Assembly: GCF_900327275.1 (NCBI RefSeq)
Contig: NZ_LS398548.1
Coordinates: forward strand, 1,736,001 to 1,800,000
Direction of reading: 5' to 3'
DNA: 64,000 bases
Source of the DNA: Orientia tsutsugamushi
GTDB taxonomy: Bacteria; Pseudomonadota; Alphaproteobacteria; Rickettsiales; Rickettsiaceae
Positions 9,735 to 19,796 of the stretch are shown piece by piece. The notes beneath the pieces are model-generated. The model searched no databases, was not told the DNA's origin, and saw only the letters and a list, made by a program, of their open reading frames with translations. A program made the position numbers and the translations under genes. Every line of letters starts with the position of its first letter. Within the stretch, counting starts at the first letter, position 1.

Positions 9735-10719
9735 AACGCAAGTTTAGGATAAGTGGAAATATGAAATGTAGAGAATAAAAGGTACACAAAGAGAGAATGT
9801 TGAGTTATAAAAAAAATTTAAATAAACAAGGAATAACACAACATGAAAAAATGTATTATAACAGTATACTATTTAATAGACAATTTTTACAAGATATATC
9901 AAGAGTGGGGGAGAAAGAGATTAATACCAAGTAGTAATCAAAGGAACAGAGATGGGAAGTTGTCCTTAGCTGAGTTATTAACAATAGCGATATATTTTTA
10001 TGTATCTCAATGCAAGGATTGTAAAAATTATTATCTATATTACTTGAGTTATAAGTATAAAGGATACTTTTGCTTACCAAGCTATAGTAGAATAATACAA
10101 CTGTGGCCTAGAATGTTGCTACCATTAGTCGTATTAATGCATTATCTGAAAGGAAAAGAGACTGGTATATATTACATCGATTCTACAAAGTTAGCAATTT
10201 GTCATAACAAACGCATTTTCAGCAATATAGTTTTTAACAAAATTTCTAAAATTGGTAAGAGTAGTTATGGCTCGTTCTTAGGCTTTAAGTTACATCTTAT
10301 AATCAATAATAAAGGCGAAATAATGTCAGTTAAAATTAGGCAATAAAAGCGACCTATCTGTAGCTTCAGTTTTTTCCTAAAGGCTTATCTAGTAAACTGT
10401 TTAGTGATAAAGCCTACATATTAAGGAGTTATTTCATCAACTGCTGACTAATGGTCTACGTTTATTTACTAATCTTCGTAAAGATATGAAAACATATTTA
10501 TTGGACATACAAGATAATCTGTTATTAAATAAACATTCTTTAATTGAGTCTGTCTTTAATGTACTAAAAAAACATATGCATTTAGAGCATACTAGATACC
10601 GTTCTCTTCTTAATTTCTTTGTTCATATAATTGCTTCTCTTGCTAGTTATTCTATCTCTACACTTAATCCCCATCTTATCTCTTTTTCTTCTCCTGACTT
10701 CTTATCCTAAATTGACGTT
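9735..10719 (+). mobile_element. IS982-type insertion sequence, copy 1 (985 bp, dead)
   Basis: Bounded by imperfect inverted repeats: left AACGCAAGTTTAGGATAAG at 9735-9753, right end the complement of AACGTCAATTTAGGATAAG at 10701-10719. It contains one broken transposase gene. Other pieces with the same left end occur at 748-814, 22278-22846 and 24197-24578. The element sits beside a different, older IS982-like remnant (10720-11100). Confidence 0.8.
9843..10710 (+). pseudogene. IS982-type transposase, frameshifted
   Basis: The first 167 codons contain YYIDSTKLAICHNKRI and GKSSYGSFLGFKLHLIINN, typical of IS982 transposases (first catalytic Asp in IDST). The frame breaks after IMSVKIRQ. It resumes with SVASVFS-like and SDKAYI-like text and then an open stretch at 10486-10710 with NKHSLIESVFNVLKKHMHLE and ASLASYSISTLNPHL (catalytic Glu in IESVFN). 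At least two frameshifts separate the halves. A DDE cut-and-paste transposase that cannot now be made intact. Confidence 0.8.
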
Positions 10720-11100
10720 TGATAATGTTGATAATAGAATAGTAGTAGAATATTTAGTACGTAAAAGTAAAGGATTGCTATTTGCTGATGGTGGATTTAT
10801 TAGTTAAAAACTTGCTATATCACCTACTAATCAATGTTTAGAGCTAATCACAAAAATTAGATGCAACATTAAAGAAAAAGTAATTTATCCTATAAAATCT
10901 CTACTGCTTAACAAAAGGCATATCATATAAACTATTAATTGTCAGTTAAAATATCTTTTCCATGTTAGTATACTCACCATAGGTCTGTTATGAATTTTCA
11001 AACTAATGTCCTTGCTTATATTTTTAAGCATAACAAAATTTCTGTTTCTTTTCCAAGTTTAAATTATCTTTCTCTTTCTTTGCTTTACTTATGCTTTCTC
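10720..11100 (+). pseudogene. Second IS982-like transposase, 3' remnant
   Basis: Directly after the IS982-type element the plus strand reads DNRIVVEYLVRKSKGLLFAD, then GGFIS, a stop, LITKIRCNIKEKVIYPIKS, LLLNKRHIIETINCQLKYLF, with later frameshifts into FKHNKISVSFPSLNYLSL. It resembles the C-terminal half of another IS982-family transposase, clearly different from the neighbouring one. Stops and frameshifts throughout. A similar trace occurs at about 24590-24739. Confidence 0.6.
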
Positions 11101-11126
11101 AATTATATTAAACTAGTGTATGTTAA

Positions 11127-12089
11127 CTACCGCTTTTTTTGATGTTGAATATTAAACAGCATTAGTATTGGTGCTGAAACAAATATTGATGAGTAAGTTC
11201 CAACTATAATACCAATAAATACAAGAATACTGAAACTTTTAATAGCAGCTCCACCAAATAATATTAGTGCTAAATTTGCTAACAAAGTTGTAAATACAGT
11301 TAATATAGTTCTGGATAATGTTGCACTAATACTGATATTGATTATATCTTCGATAGGTTTACTAGAACTATTGTTTTTATTCATATTTTCCCTAATACGA
11401 TCATATATAATAACTGAATCATTTACTGAATAACCGATAACTGTCAGTAAAGCTGCGACACTGCTAAAATCAAATTCAAGGCCACTAATACTCATAAATC
11501 CTAGAGACAATATAGCATCATGCATAATTGCAACTAATATACCTACACCAAATTGCCATTTAAAACGAATCCATACATATATAGCGATTCCAACAAGAGC
11601 TAGAGCTAAAGCTTTAATACTAGACTTAACTAAATAGCTACTTACCTGTGGTCCAATAAAACTGGTTTTTCTTAACGTAACTTTACAATTGAGTTGTGTT
11701 TCTAGAATGCTTTTTACTTTGTTAGTTATTAAGCCAATACTATTATTATCTTGAGATTTGTTTGCTATTTTAATTGAGAAAACATCTTCAGCTCCAAAAT
11801 TATGTATAGATAATTTTCCAAGATCTGCATTATTTAAAGCTGATCGAATTGAGCCTAGTTGCTGTAGAGGAGATATTTTAATCTCTAAATTTATTCCCCC
11901 AATAAAGCTAGTGCTAAGGTTAAGCTTAAAAATTAATAGGCTAGCTATACTAAATATAATTAGTAAAATTGAAACTACATAATTTAGCTTTCTGAATCTA
12001 ACAAAGTCAATGTTTATCTTACTAAGTATTAGTTCGAGTGGTAAAACCGGCATTTTAACTCCAAAATATTTTATATTATCTGTTCGCAA
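11127..12089 (-). CDS. secF: Protein translocase subunit SecF
   Basis: Inner-membrane partner of SecD that uses proton motive force to help preprotein export through SecYEG. 320 residues, full length. One N-terminal transmembrane helix (YVVSILLIIFSIASLLIF), a periplasmic domain beginning with STSFIGGINLEIKI, then five helices including the signature GYSVNDSVIIYDRIREN. Ends IQHQKKR. Starts 24 bases after the mutS stop, same strand, so likely in one transcript. secD is not in the window. Confidence 0.95.
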   Translation of the reverse strand: MRTDNIKYFGVKMPVLPLELILSKINIDFVRFRKLNYVVSILLIIFSIASLLIFKLNLSTSFIGGINLEIKISPLQQLGSIRSALNNADLGKLSIHNFGAEDVFSIKIANKSQDNNSIGLITNKVKSILETQLNCKVTLRKTSFIGPQVSSYLVKSSIKALALALVGIAIYVWIRFKWQFGVGILVAIMHDAILSLGFMSISGLEFDFSSVAALLTVIGYSVNDSVIIYDRIRENMNKNNSSSKPIEDIINISISATLSRTILTVFTTLLANLALILFGGAAIKSFSILVFIGIIVGTYSSIFVSAPILMLFNIQHQKKR

Positions 12090-12113
12090 TACTCTTTAAC
12101 ATATCAGTTAATA

Positions 12114-14807
12114 TTAATTTAAGTCAACATTGTAGGTCATATCATTTTTTTCATCTTCTTCTAATAAGATTGTGTTTTTAATTTTATAAATTATACTTAA
12201 AGCTTCTTTAGGAGTTAGTTGGTCAGGATTAAGTTGTTTTATAATTTCTATTGTTTTAACAGGATAAGGTGGTACAGCTATATCCATACTTTTTGTAATA
12301 TTGTTGTTAGATTGATTGATATCTGCTTTATTGTGTTCAAGCTCTAGTAATATTTCCTTAGCTCTGTTAAGTACTATTCGAGGTAAGCCAGCAAGTTCTG
12401 CAACATGTATTCCGTAAGATTTATTTGCTGCTCCTTCAATAATCTTGTATAAAAATGATAATTTATCATTTGAGTCATGAATTTTAACAGTGAAATTTTT
12501 TAATGACTGTAATTTTGATGCAAGATCTACTAATTCATGGTAGTGAGTTGCAAACAAGCATCGACAGCGAATGTTAGAATGAATATATTCAAGACAAGAC
12601 CATGCAATTGAAATGCCATCATAAGTAGAAGTGCCTCGACCAATTTCATCTAATATTACAAGCGACCTAAATGTGGATTGAGCTAGAATCACAGATGTTT
12701 CTACCATTTCAACCATAAAAGTAGACTGTCCACTAGCAAGATCATCTGCTGCTCCAATACGACTAAATAACTTATCAACCACACCAATTTGAGCCGATTG
12801 AGCTGGGACATAGCAACCTATCTGAGCAAGTATTACAATTATTGCATTCTGTCGCAAAAAGGTGCTCTTACCTGCCATATTTGGACCAGTAATTAACCAT
12901 ATTCGTTGATCGTTTTGTAAATTACAGTCATTGCTAATAAAACTTTCATGTTTTTTTGTTATTAATTTTTCAATCACAGCATGTCTGCCATTAACAATAT
13001 TAAATGCTAAATCACTTGTTATCTCTGGTCTACAGTAATTATACTCATGTGATATATAAGCGAAATTACAAAATACATCTATTAAACTAATACTTTTTGC
13101 TAAGTGACTTAATTTTTCAGACTTTAAAGATATAGCTTTACATAACTCAGCCAAAATCTCTTGTTCAAGAGCTGCTGCCATTGTCTTCGCATTTAGCATT
13201 TTAGCTTCTAAAGTCTGTAATTCAGTAGTAGTAAATCGAACAGCAGTAGTAGTAGTTTGCTTATGTACAAATTTTGAATCAGTAATTTTATGAGCATTTT
13301 TACTACTAACCTCAATAAACATTCCCCAAACATTATTATGACAGATTTTTAATGTCTCAATGCATGTTTCTTGACGATATTGTAACTTTAATTGTTCAAT
13401 AAAGTTAGAACTGTTGTGAATTAAATTGCGTAATTCTTCCAACTTAGTGCTATAACTACTTTTAATAAATCCACCATCATTAGCACTATTTGATAGATCA
13501 TCTAACAAAGCTGAGTCTAGTAGATCATATAATTCATCATCTCCAAATAATGGATTATAAATTTCCTCTAGGTATTTAGAGATATTTTCTTCTTCTAAAA
13601 CTTTATTTAACTCTTTTTTAATGCTTAATGCTATCTTTAAAGATATTTTTATAGATTCCAAATCTTTAGGTAGCGCTTTTGCTATTAATATTCTGCTTAG
13701 TGCTCGTTCTATATCTGGTACCAACTTAACAAGTTCTCTTAAATTTTCAACTAACTGTAAATTTTGGTAAAAGAAATCTGTTATTTGTAATCTTGAGTTA
13801 ATTAAGTTAACTTCTGCTAAAGGCGTTGACAGAAACTTATGTAATAACCTCCCACCCTGATTTGTTACTGTAGCATCAATTACTGATAATAAACTACCTT
13901 TAAAATTTCCGCTCAAAGTAGATGTTAGTTCTAAATTTTTTCTTGCTGACGCATCAATTAACATGAAGTTTTCATAACTTACTATCTGTGGAAACGGCAA
14001 CTTAGATTTACTATGCTTTTGCATAATGCTAAGATACTCAAGAATAGCTCCTACTGCTGATACTTGAGTACTATTAAGACTACCGATAGAATCAATTGTA
14101 ACAATTTCGTAATAATTTTGAATGACTCTTTGAGCTTTATTAAATGAAAAATAACTTTCTACTTGGTATACTATTTTTTGCTTATAATTATCAAATAAAG
14201 CCAATAAACTTGAATTATGCTGTAAAGATTCTGATAAAATTATTTCTTTAGGATTTATTCTTGATAATTCACTGGTTAAGTTATGTATTGAAACATCGAT
14301 AACTATAAATTCTGCAGTGCTAACATCACAATATCCTATAGATGCTATATCTTTATGAATAACAATTGCTGCTAAATAATTGGGCGCGTTAGCTTTAATT
14401 AAACTTTCTTCAGTTATAGTACCAGAAGTTAGAATTCTTACTACTTCTCTTTTTACTACAGCTTTATATCCATTTCTTTTTTTAGCTTCTTCTGGTGATT
14501 CTAACTGCTCACATAATGCTACTTTATGTTCTTGTTCAACTAATCTTGGTAAATAAGATTCTAAGGCATGATATGGTATTCCACACATTGGTAAATCTTG
14601 ACCAGCATGTTTGCCTTTTTTGGCTAAAACAAGACCGAGTAACTTACTCACAATAATAGCATCATCAAAAAACAATTCGTAAAAGTCTCCTACACGAAAT
14701 AAGAGAATACAGCATTGATGTGTAAATTTTATATCAAGATATTGCTGCAACATTGGTGTTGCCTGATGATATTGATACTTATTTCTAAAATCTTCTTTAG
14801 TAAGCAT
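12114..14807 (-). CDS. mutS: DNA mismatch repair ATPase MutS
   Basis: Recognises base mismatches and small loops and starts repair with MutL. 897 residues, normal. Mismatch-binding Phe-Tyr-Glu at residues 42-44 (GDFYELFF), connector and lever domains in the middle, C-terminal ATPase with Walker A TGPNMAGKSTFLRQNA, Walker B LVILDEIGRGTSTYDG and FATHYHEL. The C-terminal tail is shortened and charged, ending MTYNVDLN. Intact MutS matters here because many neighbouring mobile genes carry indels in A-tracts; those look like drift of unselected DNA rather than loss of repair. Confidence 0.97.
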   Translation of the reverse strand: MLTKEDFRNKYQYHQATPMLQQYLDIKFTHQCCILLFRVGDFYELFFDDAIIVSKLLGLVLAKKGKHAGQDLPMCGIPYHALESYLPRLVEQEHKVALCEQLESPEEAKKRNGYKAVVKREVVRILTSGTITEESLIKANAPNYLAAIVIHKDIASIGYCDVSTAEFIVIDVSIHNLTSELSRINPKEIILSESLQHNSSLLALFDNYKQKIVYQVESYFSFNKAQRVIQNYYEIVTIDSIGSLNSTQVSAVGAILEYLSIMQKHSKSKLPFPQIVSYENFMLIDASARKNLELTSTLSGNFKGSLLSVIDATVTNQGGRLLHKFLSTPLAEVNLINSRLQITDFFYQNLQLVENLRELVKLVPDIERALSRILIAKALPKDLESIKISLKIALSIKKELNKVLEEENISKYLEEIYNPLFGDDELYDLLDSALLDDLSNSANDGGFIKSSYSTKLEELRNLIHNSSNFIEQLKLQYRQETCIETLKICHNNVWGMFIEVSSKNAHKITDSKFVHKQTTTTAVRFTTTELQTLEAKMLNAKTMAAALEQEILAELCKAISLKSEKLSHLAKSISLIDVFCNFAYISHEYNYCRPEITSDLAFNIVNGRHAVIEKLITKKHESFISNDCNLQNDQRIWLITGPNMAGKSTFLRQNAIIVILAQIGCYVPAQSAQIGVVDKLFSRIGAADDLASGQSTFMVEMVETSVILAQSTFRSLVILDEIGRGTSTYDGISIAWSCLEYIHSNIRCRCLFATHYHELVDLASKLQSLKNFTVKIHDSNDKLSFLYKIIEGAANKSYGIHVAELAGLPRIVLNRAKEILLELEHNKADINQSNNNITKSMDIAVPPYPVKTIEIIKQLNPDQLTPKEALSIIYKIKNTILLEEDEKNDMTYNVDLN

Positions 14808-14859
14808 TATTAAACAATAATTTTAGGAAATAATATTAATTATATAACTAAAAAGTTAT

Positions 14860-16392
14860 TTATTTTTTATTATTAGCTACTAGTAAAGTATAATCTTTAT
14901 GTAAGAATTTTACATTTAATATCCAAATTATACATACAATAATAAAGAATATAGTTAAGAATATAATAATATCATCATATTTGATAGAGGGCATAATTGA
15001 AAAAATTGCAAACTGCATAATGCTACTAACTGCTTTACCGATTTTAGCTCCAGCAACTTCAACTGCTGCTTTACCTTTTGTTTTCATTTCATCATTAAGT
15101 GGAATATAAGCCATTTCCTTTGTAGCATCAAATACAGAGTATTTTACTCCTTTAGCTAAAACATTTTGTATAGTTCCAATTAATACAATAATAGATAATG
15201 GAGACATACCATCTTTTACTATTGCTACAAGATAATTTTCAAGTGCAATACTGCTAAAAAAACATGTACCAATAACTAAAATTATTACTGGTGTAATAAC
15301 TGCTCCCCAATACCATCCTAAATAACAGATTATACTACAACTTAAGAATGAACATATTATTGAACTTATTCCTGTATAAATAAGAGTTGTACCTTGATAT
15401 GCCATAAATTGTTCAGTAGTAGAATATAACTCTTGAGTCTTAGACATCCATACTCCTTCTATAATATTTATTACAATACTATAAGAGATAATCATACAAC
15501 AAATTCGCCACAAATAGCTTGATGATAGAATTACTTTTATGCTTTCTTTAAAATTCATTTTAGAGTATTCATTATTGCTTGAGCGTATACTATTATTTTT
15601 TAGTGAGTGTATTATGTAAGTTTCTATCAAACGATGTAATAATAATATGACAATTGTTGATAGAATAACAATTATCATTAATGATTTTATCGATAATTCA
15701 TCTTTACTCAACTCGCTACCAAGCCATTTTGTTAAAATATGATTTTCCCTAGAAAAATATACCACTATATTACCAGATATAAGTAAATTAGATTGCCCAA
15801 ATAAAGTAAGGAATGGATAAAAATGACCAGCTTCTTTAGTAGTAGTAATTTTATTAGCTAACTGCCAATAAAGTAATGAAAAAACTACAATTGGCCATAA
15901 CTCTCCTATGATGTAAAATAGTACATCTCCCCAATGTCCCCACATTTTTATAAACCATTTAAAGTGAGGAAATCGCAATATATATAGTTCAACAGTTTCA
16001 GGATTTGGATAAAATAAAGTATGATTTGGCAAAATGATAAAACTATAAGCTGCAAAGAATAGTAAAAAAGATAGAACTATAATTCTAAAGGCTTTTTCAG
16101 CTGTGACTACATTGCATAATTTTGAGTAAAAAATGATAAACAGAAATCCAATTGGCATTTCTCCCCAAAACTTTATGAAACTAATTGACTCTGCTCCAAT
16201 TTGAGTGGTTACAATAGTATTTTTAATAGCTCTAACAACATTTTGATTTAATAGAACAGCAAACATTAATAAAGCCATTAAAATGAATTTCATTAGTTCT
16301 GGCGACCTAATTGGCCATAATATTTGTCTTAATTTGCTATTACGTAGCTTTTGAAGATAAGATAGTCCTAAATTTGATTGTATATAAAACAT
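14860..16392 (-). CDS. tlc: ATP/ADP translocase (nucleotide transporter, Tlc family)
   Basis: Obligate-intracellular energy-parasite transporter (AAA/NTT family) that exchanges bacterial ADP for host ATP or imports other nucleotides across the inner membrane. 510 residues, family length, about 11-12 membrane helices. N-terminal family text includes LWPIRSPELMKFILMALLMF, LNQNVVRAIKNTIVTT and ISFIKFWGEMP. Later YSVFDATKEMAYIPLNDEMK and TKGKAAVEVAGAKIGKA are near-invariant in the family. Rickettsiales carry several paralogues, so exact substrate and paralogue number cannot be told from the sequence alone. Confidence 0.95.
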   Translation of the reverse strand: MFYIQSNLGLSYLQKLRNSKLRQILWPIRSPELMKFILMALLMFAVLLNQNVVRAIKNTIVTTQIGAESISFIKFWGEMPIGFLFIIFYSKLCNVVTAEKAFRIIVLSFLLFFAAYSFIILPNHTLFYPNPETVELYILRFPHFKWFIKMWGHWGDVLFYIIGELWPIVVFSLLYWQLANKITTTKEAGHFYPFLTLFGQSNLLISGNIVVYFSRENHILTKWLGSELSKDELSIKSLMIIVILSTIVILLLHRLIETYIIHSLKNNSIRSSNNEYSKMNFKESIKVILSSSYLWRICCMIISYSIVINIIEGVWMSKTQELYSTTEQFMAYQGTTLIYTGISSIICSFLSCSIICYLGWYWGAVITPVIILVIGTCFFSSIALENYLVAIVKDGMSPLSIIVLIGTIQNVLAKGVKYSVFDATKEMAYIPLNDEMKTKGKAAVEVAGAKIGKAVSSIMQFAIFSIMPSIKYDDIIIFLTIFFIIVCIIWILNVKFLHKDYTLLVANNKK

Positions 16393-16499
16393 AACATTTT
16401 CTTTTGAAGGCTATCAAGCTGCAAAATTCTTATTAATTTTATTGTGTAGTGATACAGCTGTTTTATAGCTTTATAGAGTCAAGAAAATAATACTTGTTT

Positions 16500-16576
16500 T
16501 GGTGCACCCGATTGGATTTGAACCAACAACCTTTGCCTTCGGAGGGCAATACTCTATCCAGTTAAGCTACGAGTGC
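16500..16576 (-). tRNA. tRNA-Arg (anticodon CCG)
   Basis: On the minus strand: acceptor GCACTCG pairing with CGGGTGC (one G-T), D-arm GCTTAACTGGATAGAGT, perfect anticodon stem TTGCC/GGCAA around CTCCGAA (anticodon CCG), T-arm GGTTCAAATCC, discriminator A and encoded CCA at 16500-16502. It lies between tlc and rsmI. Confidence 0.93.
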
Positions 16577-16757
16577 TTAATTTTAATATCTGCACCAACC
16601 CAATAATTACTAATAATCTACTTGTGCTTTTTTACATCAAAGACATTATATTAATAAGCGTCTTTTATTGCAACTACTTCATAATTCTTTTCGGTAAAGT
16701 TATTGAAAATCATTGAATTAATCATTTAATTTTGTATTAACTTAATTTTATTTAAGC

Positions 16758-17615
16758 ATGTCCTATAAACCTGGATTATATATTGTTTCTACTCCTATTG
16801 GTAACTTTAAAGATATTACACTTAGAGCGCTAGAAATATTGCAATGTTCGAGCTATATACTATGCGAAGACACTAGAAAATCAAAAAAACTACTAGCAGA
16901 ATATAATATTAGCAAAAAAATGATATTATATAATGACTATAGCACACTTAAAACTAGAGAATATATAAAGCATCTTATTACTAATAAGAAAGTAGTTAGC
17001 ATAATTTCTGATGCAGGTACACCTTTAATATCAGATCCTGGTTATAAACTTGTAAAGTTTCTCCAGGAGAATGATTGCTATGTTAATATAATTCCTGGAG
17101 CTTGTTCTGTTATTGCTGCATTAGCAATTTCAGGTATGCCAACAGATAAATTTATATTTTTAGGATTTTTACCTAAAACTACTACTGCTAAAGAGAAGCT
17201 TCTAAAAACTCTATATAACTCTAACTTAACCATTATCATGCTTGAAACAGCTAAGCGATTACTTTCATCTCTTAGTAGCATATTAAAAATTTTAGGTGAC
17301 ATTGAAATCTGCGTTGCACGTGAGTTAACAAAAATTCATCAAGAAGTAAAAAGAATGAAAGCTAATGCAATGATTCAATATTATCAGAATAATATAGCAA
17401 AAGGAGAAATAGTATTATTAATTTCTCCACAATCTATAACAAAATCTGATATTGAGCAAGTAACATGTTCAATAGAAGACAGAATATTTGAACTTATCAA
17501 TCAGAATTCTACAACAAAAGACATTGTAAATTTAATTTATGATACTAGCAACAAACTTTATAATAAATCTGATTTATACAAGATGGTAACTAAAATAAAG
17601 GACAATTTACAGTAA
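16758..17615 (+). CDS. rsmI: 16S rRNA C1402 2'-O-methyltransferase RsmI
   Basis: Methylates the ribose of C1402 in the 16S rRNA decoding centre, with SAM. 285 residues, full. SAM-binding tetrapyrrole-methylase fold with VSTPIGNFKDITLRALEIL, LCEDTRKSKKLL, SDAGTPLISDPGYKLV and IIPGACSVIAALAISGMP, and FLGFLPK. Stands alone on the plus strand; converges with serS, whose stop is 2 bases away. Confidence 0.95.
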   Translation: MSYKPGLYIVSTPIGNFKDITLRALEILQCSSYILCEDTRKSKKLLAEYNISKKMILYNDYSTLKTREYIKHLITNKKVVSIISDAGTPLISDPGYKLVKFLQENDCYVNIIPGACSVIAALAISGMPTDKFIFLGFLPKTTTAKEKLLKTLYNSNLTIIMLETAKRLLSSLSSILKILGDIEICVARELTKIHQEVKRMKANAMIQYYQNNIAKGEIVLLISPQSITKSDIEQVTCSIEDRIFELINQNSTTKDIVNLIYDTSNKLYNKSDLYKMVTKIKDNLQ

Positions 17616-17616
17616 A

Positions 17617-18906
17617 TCAAAATACTGTTTCTGTTAAAGGTGTAATCAGTTTCTGTCCTCCCATGTAATTCCTAAGCTTTTCAGGAATTGTAACTGATCC
17701 ATCTGAATTTTGATAATTTTCTAGAATAGCAATTATAGTTCTACCGACAGCAAGTCCGGATCCATTGATTGTATGTAGAAAATTAACTTTTTTAGAGCAA
17801 AGTTCTCTATATTTACTTAGTGATCTTCTAGCTTGAAAAGAACTAAAATGTGAACAGCTTGAAATTTCTCTATAACAATTTTGTGCTGGTAACCACACTT
17901 CAAGATCATATGTTTTATGAGCTGCAAATCCTATATCACCGCTACATAATAATACTACTCTATATGGTAACCCTAATTTCTCTAGAATTTTTTCAGCAGC
18001 AGCAGTAAGATACTCAAATTCTCTATTTGATTCTTTAGGTGTAGCGATAGTAAAAAGCTCTACTTTGCCAAATTGATGCATTCGCAACATACCTTTAACG
18101 TCTTTACCAGCGCTTCCTACTTCTGATCTAAAGCAAGGAGTAAACGCTACCAATCTTATTGGTAATTTTTCTTCTAATAAAGTAGTATTAGCAAAAATAT
18201 TAGTTAATGGCACTTCTGCAGTAGGTATCAATCTATATCCAGTTGTAGTCTCAAATGATGCATCAGCAAATTTAGGTAGTTGGCCAACATTATACATAGC
18301 ATGATCCTTAACTAAACATGGCGGAGCAACTTCAAAAAAATTAAACTCAGTAGTATGTACATCAATCATAAAATTGATTAAAGCTCTTTCAAGTTTTGCA
18401 AGATCATGTTTTAAAATTACAAACCTACTTCCTGACATCTTAGTAGCTGTATTAAAATCCATCATTCCTAAATTTTTTCCAATTTCATAATGGTGTTTAG
18501 GTAATTTGATATTTTGAATTGTGCCACATTCTTTAAGCACTTTATTCATATCACTATTAGTACCATAGGGTACATCATCAGCTACTAAATTAGGAAGGTT
18601 ATCCATAATCTCAGATAACCTTTTTTCATGATGCAATAATGAAGTTTCTAATTCAGTTATCTTTTGATTGATCAGCTTAACATCCTTTTGTATTTCTTCA
18701 AAATCAGTACTTGATTTGTCATAAATATGTGCTACACTACTAGATTTTTCTTTTCTTTCATGCTGTAATTTCTGAATTAGAGATATTAATGTTCTTTTTT
18801 CTGAATCAATATGTATTATTGATTTAGATACTGAATCAATTCCTCGTTTGCTTAGTGATTCATCAAGTTTATCTGGGTTTGCTCTAATCCATTTTATGTC
18901 CAGCAT
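17617..18906 (-). CDS. serS: Seryl-tRNA synthetase
   Basis: Class II synthetase that charges tRNA-Ser. 429 residues. N-terminal coiled-coil arm (about 30-105), then the catalytic core: motif 2 FRSEVGSAGKDVKGMLRMHQ with following FGKVELF, and motif 3 NGSGLAVGRTIIAILEN. Start ATG at 18906 lies 23 bases inside the end of tatC, with a GAGGA ribosome site just upstream within tatC, indicating translational coupling to tatC. Confidence 0.97.
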   Translation of the reverse strand: MLDIKWIRANPDKLDESLSKRGIDSVSKSIIHIDSEKRTLISLIQKLQHERKEKSSSVAHIYDKSSTDFEEIQKDVKLINQKITELETSLLHHEKRLSEIMDNLPNLVADDVPYGTNSDMNKVLKECGTIQNIKLPKHHYEIGKNLGMMDFNTATKMSGSRFVILKHDLAKLERALINFMIDVHTTEFNFFEVAPPCLVKDHAMYNVGQLPKFADASFETTTGYRLIPTAEVPLTNIFANTTLLEEKLPIRLVAFTPCFRSEVGSAGKDVKGMLRMHQFGKVELFTIATPKESNREFEYLTAAAEKILEKLGLPYRVVLLCSGDIGFAAHKTYDLEVWLPAQNCYREISSCSHFSSFQARRSLSKYRELCSKKVNFLHTINGSGLAVGRTIIAILENYQNSDGSVTIPEKLRNYMGGQKLITPLTETVF

Positions 18907-19651
18907 TTGTCCTCAATTTTAAAATTTTACATATTATTATAGAAGCCTCATATAACAAAATCAATGGAGTTGCAAGAGCAAACTGACTGAGAATATCTGG
19001 TGGAGTTAATATAGCAGCTATTATAAAGTTTAATACTATAGCTATTCTTCGTTTTTGTATTAATGTAGATATTGAAATAATATTCAATACATTTAATGTT
19101 ATTAGTATTAATGGCAATTCAAAAGAAATTCCAAATGCTAGACTAAATTGAATTAATAAAGTTAAATATTCACTCATTCTTGCTTCCAAGACTATTGGAA
19201 GTTCATTTTCTTTTAGTGACTCAAATCCTAAAAAAAAATGACACGCATTAGGTATAACAAAATAAAAGACAAATAAGTTTCCAATATAAAATAATATTGG
19301 CGACATAAACATTAAAATTTTAAAATAGATTTTTTCAGATTTATATAATCCTGGTGCAATAAACAAATAAATTTGTGCTGATAATATTGGAATAATAATT
19401 AAAAATCCTGTATAAAATGACAACTGCAAATAAGTAAAAAAACCCTCTGCTAAACCAGTATATATTATTCTATGATTCTGATCTGGTAAAATATTTTTGA
19501 GCGGAATAGTCAAAAAATGATATATATTTTTGCTATAGTAGTAACTTATTCCACAAGCTAAAAAAAAACAAATTAGTACTTTTAGTATTCTAACCTTAAG
19601 TTCAGCTAAATGTTCACCAAGTGTATAAGTTTTAGAGTTCATAGTTTGCAT
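18884..19651 (-). CDS. tatC: Sec-independent protein translocase TatC
   Basis: Inner-membrane receptor of the twin-arginine pathway that exports folded proteins. 255 residues with six predicted helices. Conserved N-terminal LGEHLAELKVRILKVL, the first periplasmic loop, FYFVIPNACHFFLGF, and FGISFELPLILITLNVL, then AAILTPPDILSQFALATPLILLYE split in helices 5-6. An alternative Met is at codon 4. Overlaps serS. tatA/tatB are not in the window. Confidence 0.95.
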   Translation of the reverse strand: MQTMNSKTYTLGEHLAELKVRILKVLICFFLACGISYYYSKNIYHFLTIPLKNILPDQNHRIIYTGLAEGFFTYLQLSFYTGFLIIIPILSAQIYLFIAPGLYKSEKIYFKILMFMSPILFYIGNLFVFYFVIPNACHFFLGFESLKENELPIVLEARMSEYLTLLIQFSLAFGISFELPLILITLNVLNIISISTLIQKRRIAIVLNFIIAAILTPPDILSQFALATPLILLYEASIIICKILKLRTNAGHKMD

Positions 19652-19700
19652 TAACTTTAACTATTGTATATGAGATTATAACAAAGTGATTTATAAATAA

Positions 19701-19716
19701 TGTTTCACGTGAAACA
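19701..19716. promoter_or_regulatory. parS centromere site 1
   Basis: TGTTTCACGTGAAACA, a perfect 16-bp palindrome identical to the bacterial parS consensus, the ParB nucleation site. It lies between the divergent tatC and rsmG starts, 120 bases from a second site and 1.5 kb from parB. Confidence 0.93.
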
Positions 19717-19796
19717 TTATTTATAATATGATATTCATTATAATTTCTAGAAAATAACTTTGCCATTAATTAATAGATAATTTTAGTAACATAAAT

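Noticed and set aside
9856-10080. Minus-strand 74-codon frame inside IS982 copy 1, repeated at 22398-22622
   Set aside because: It is the antisense shadow of the transposase; conserved only because the transposase is.
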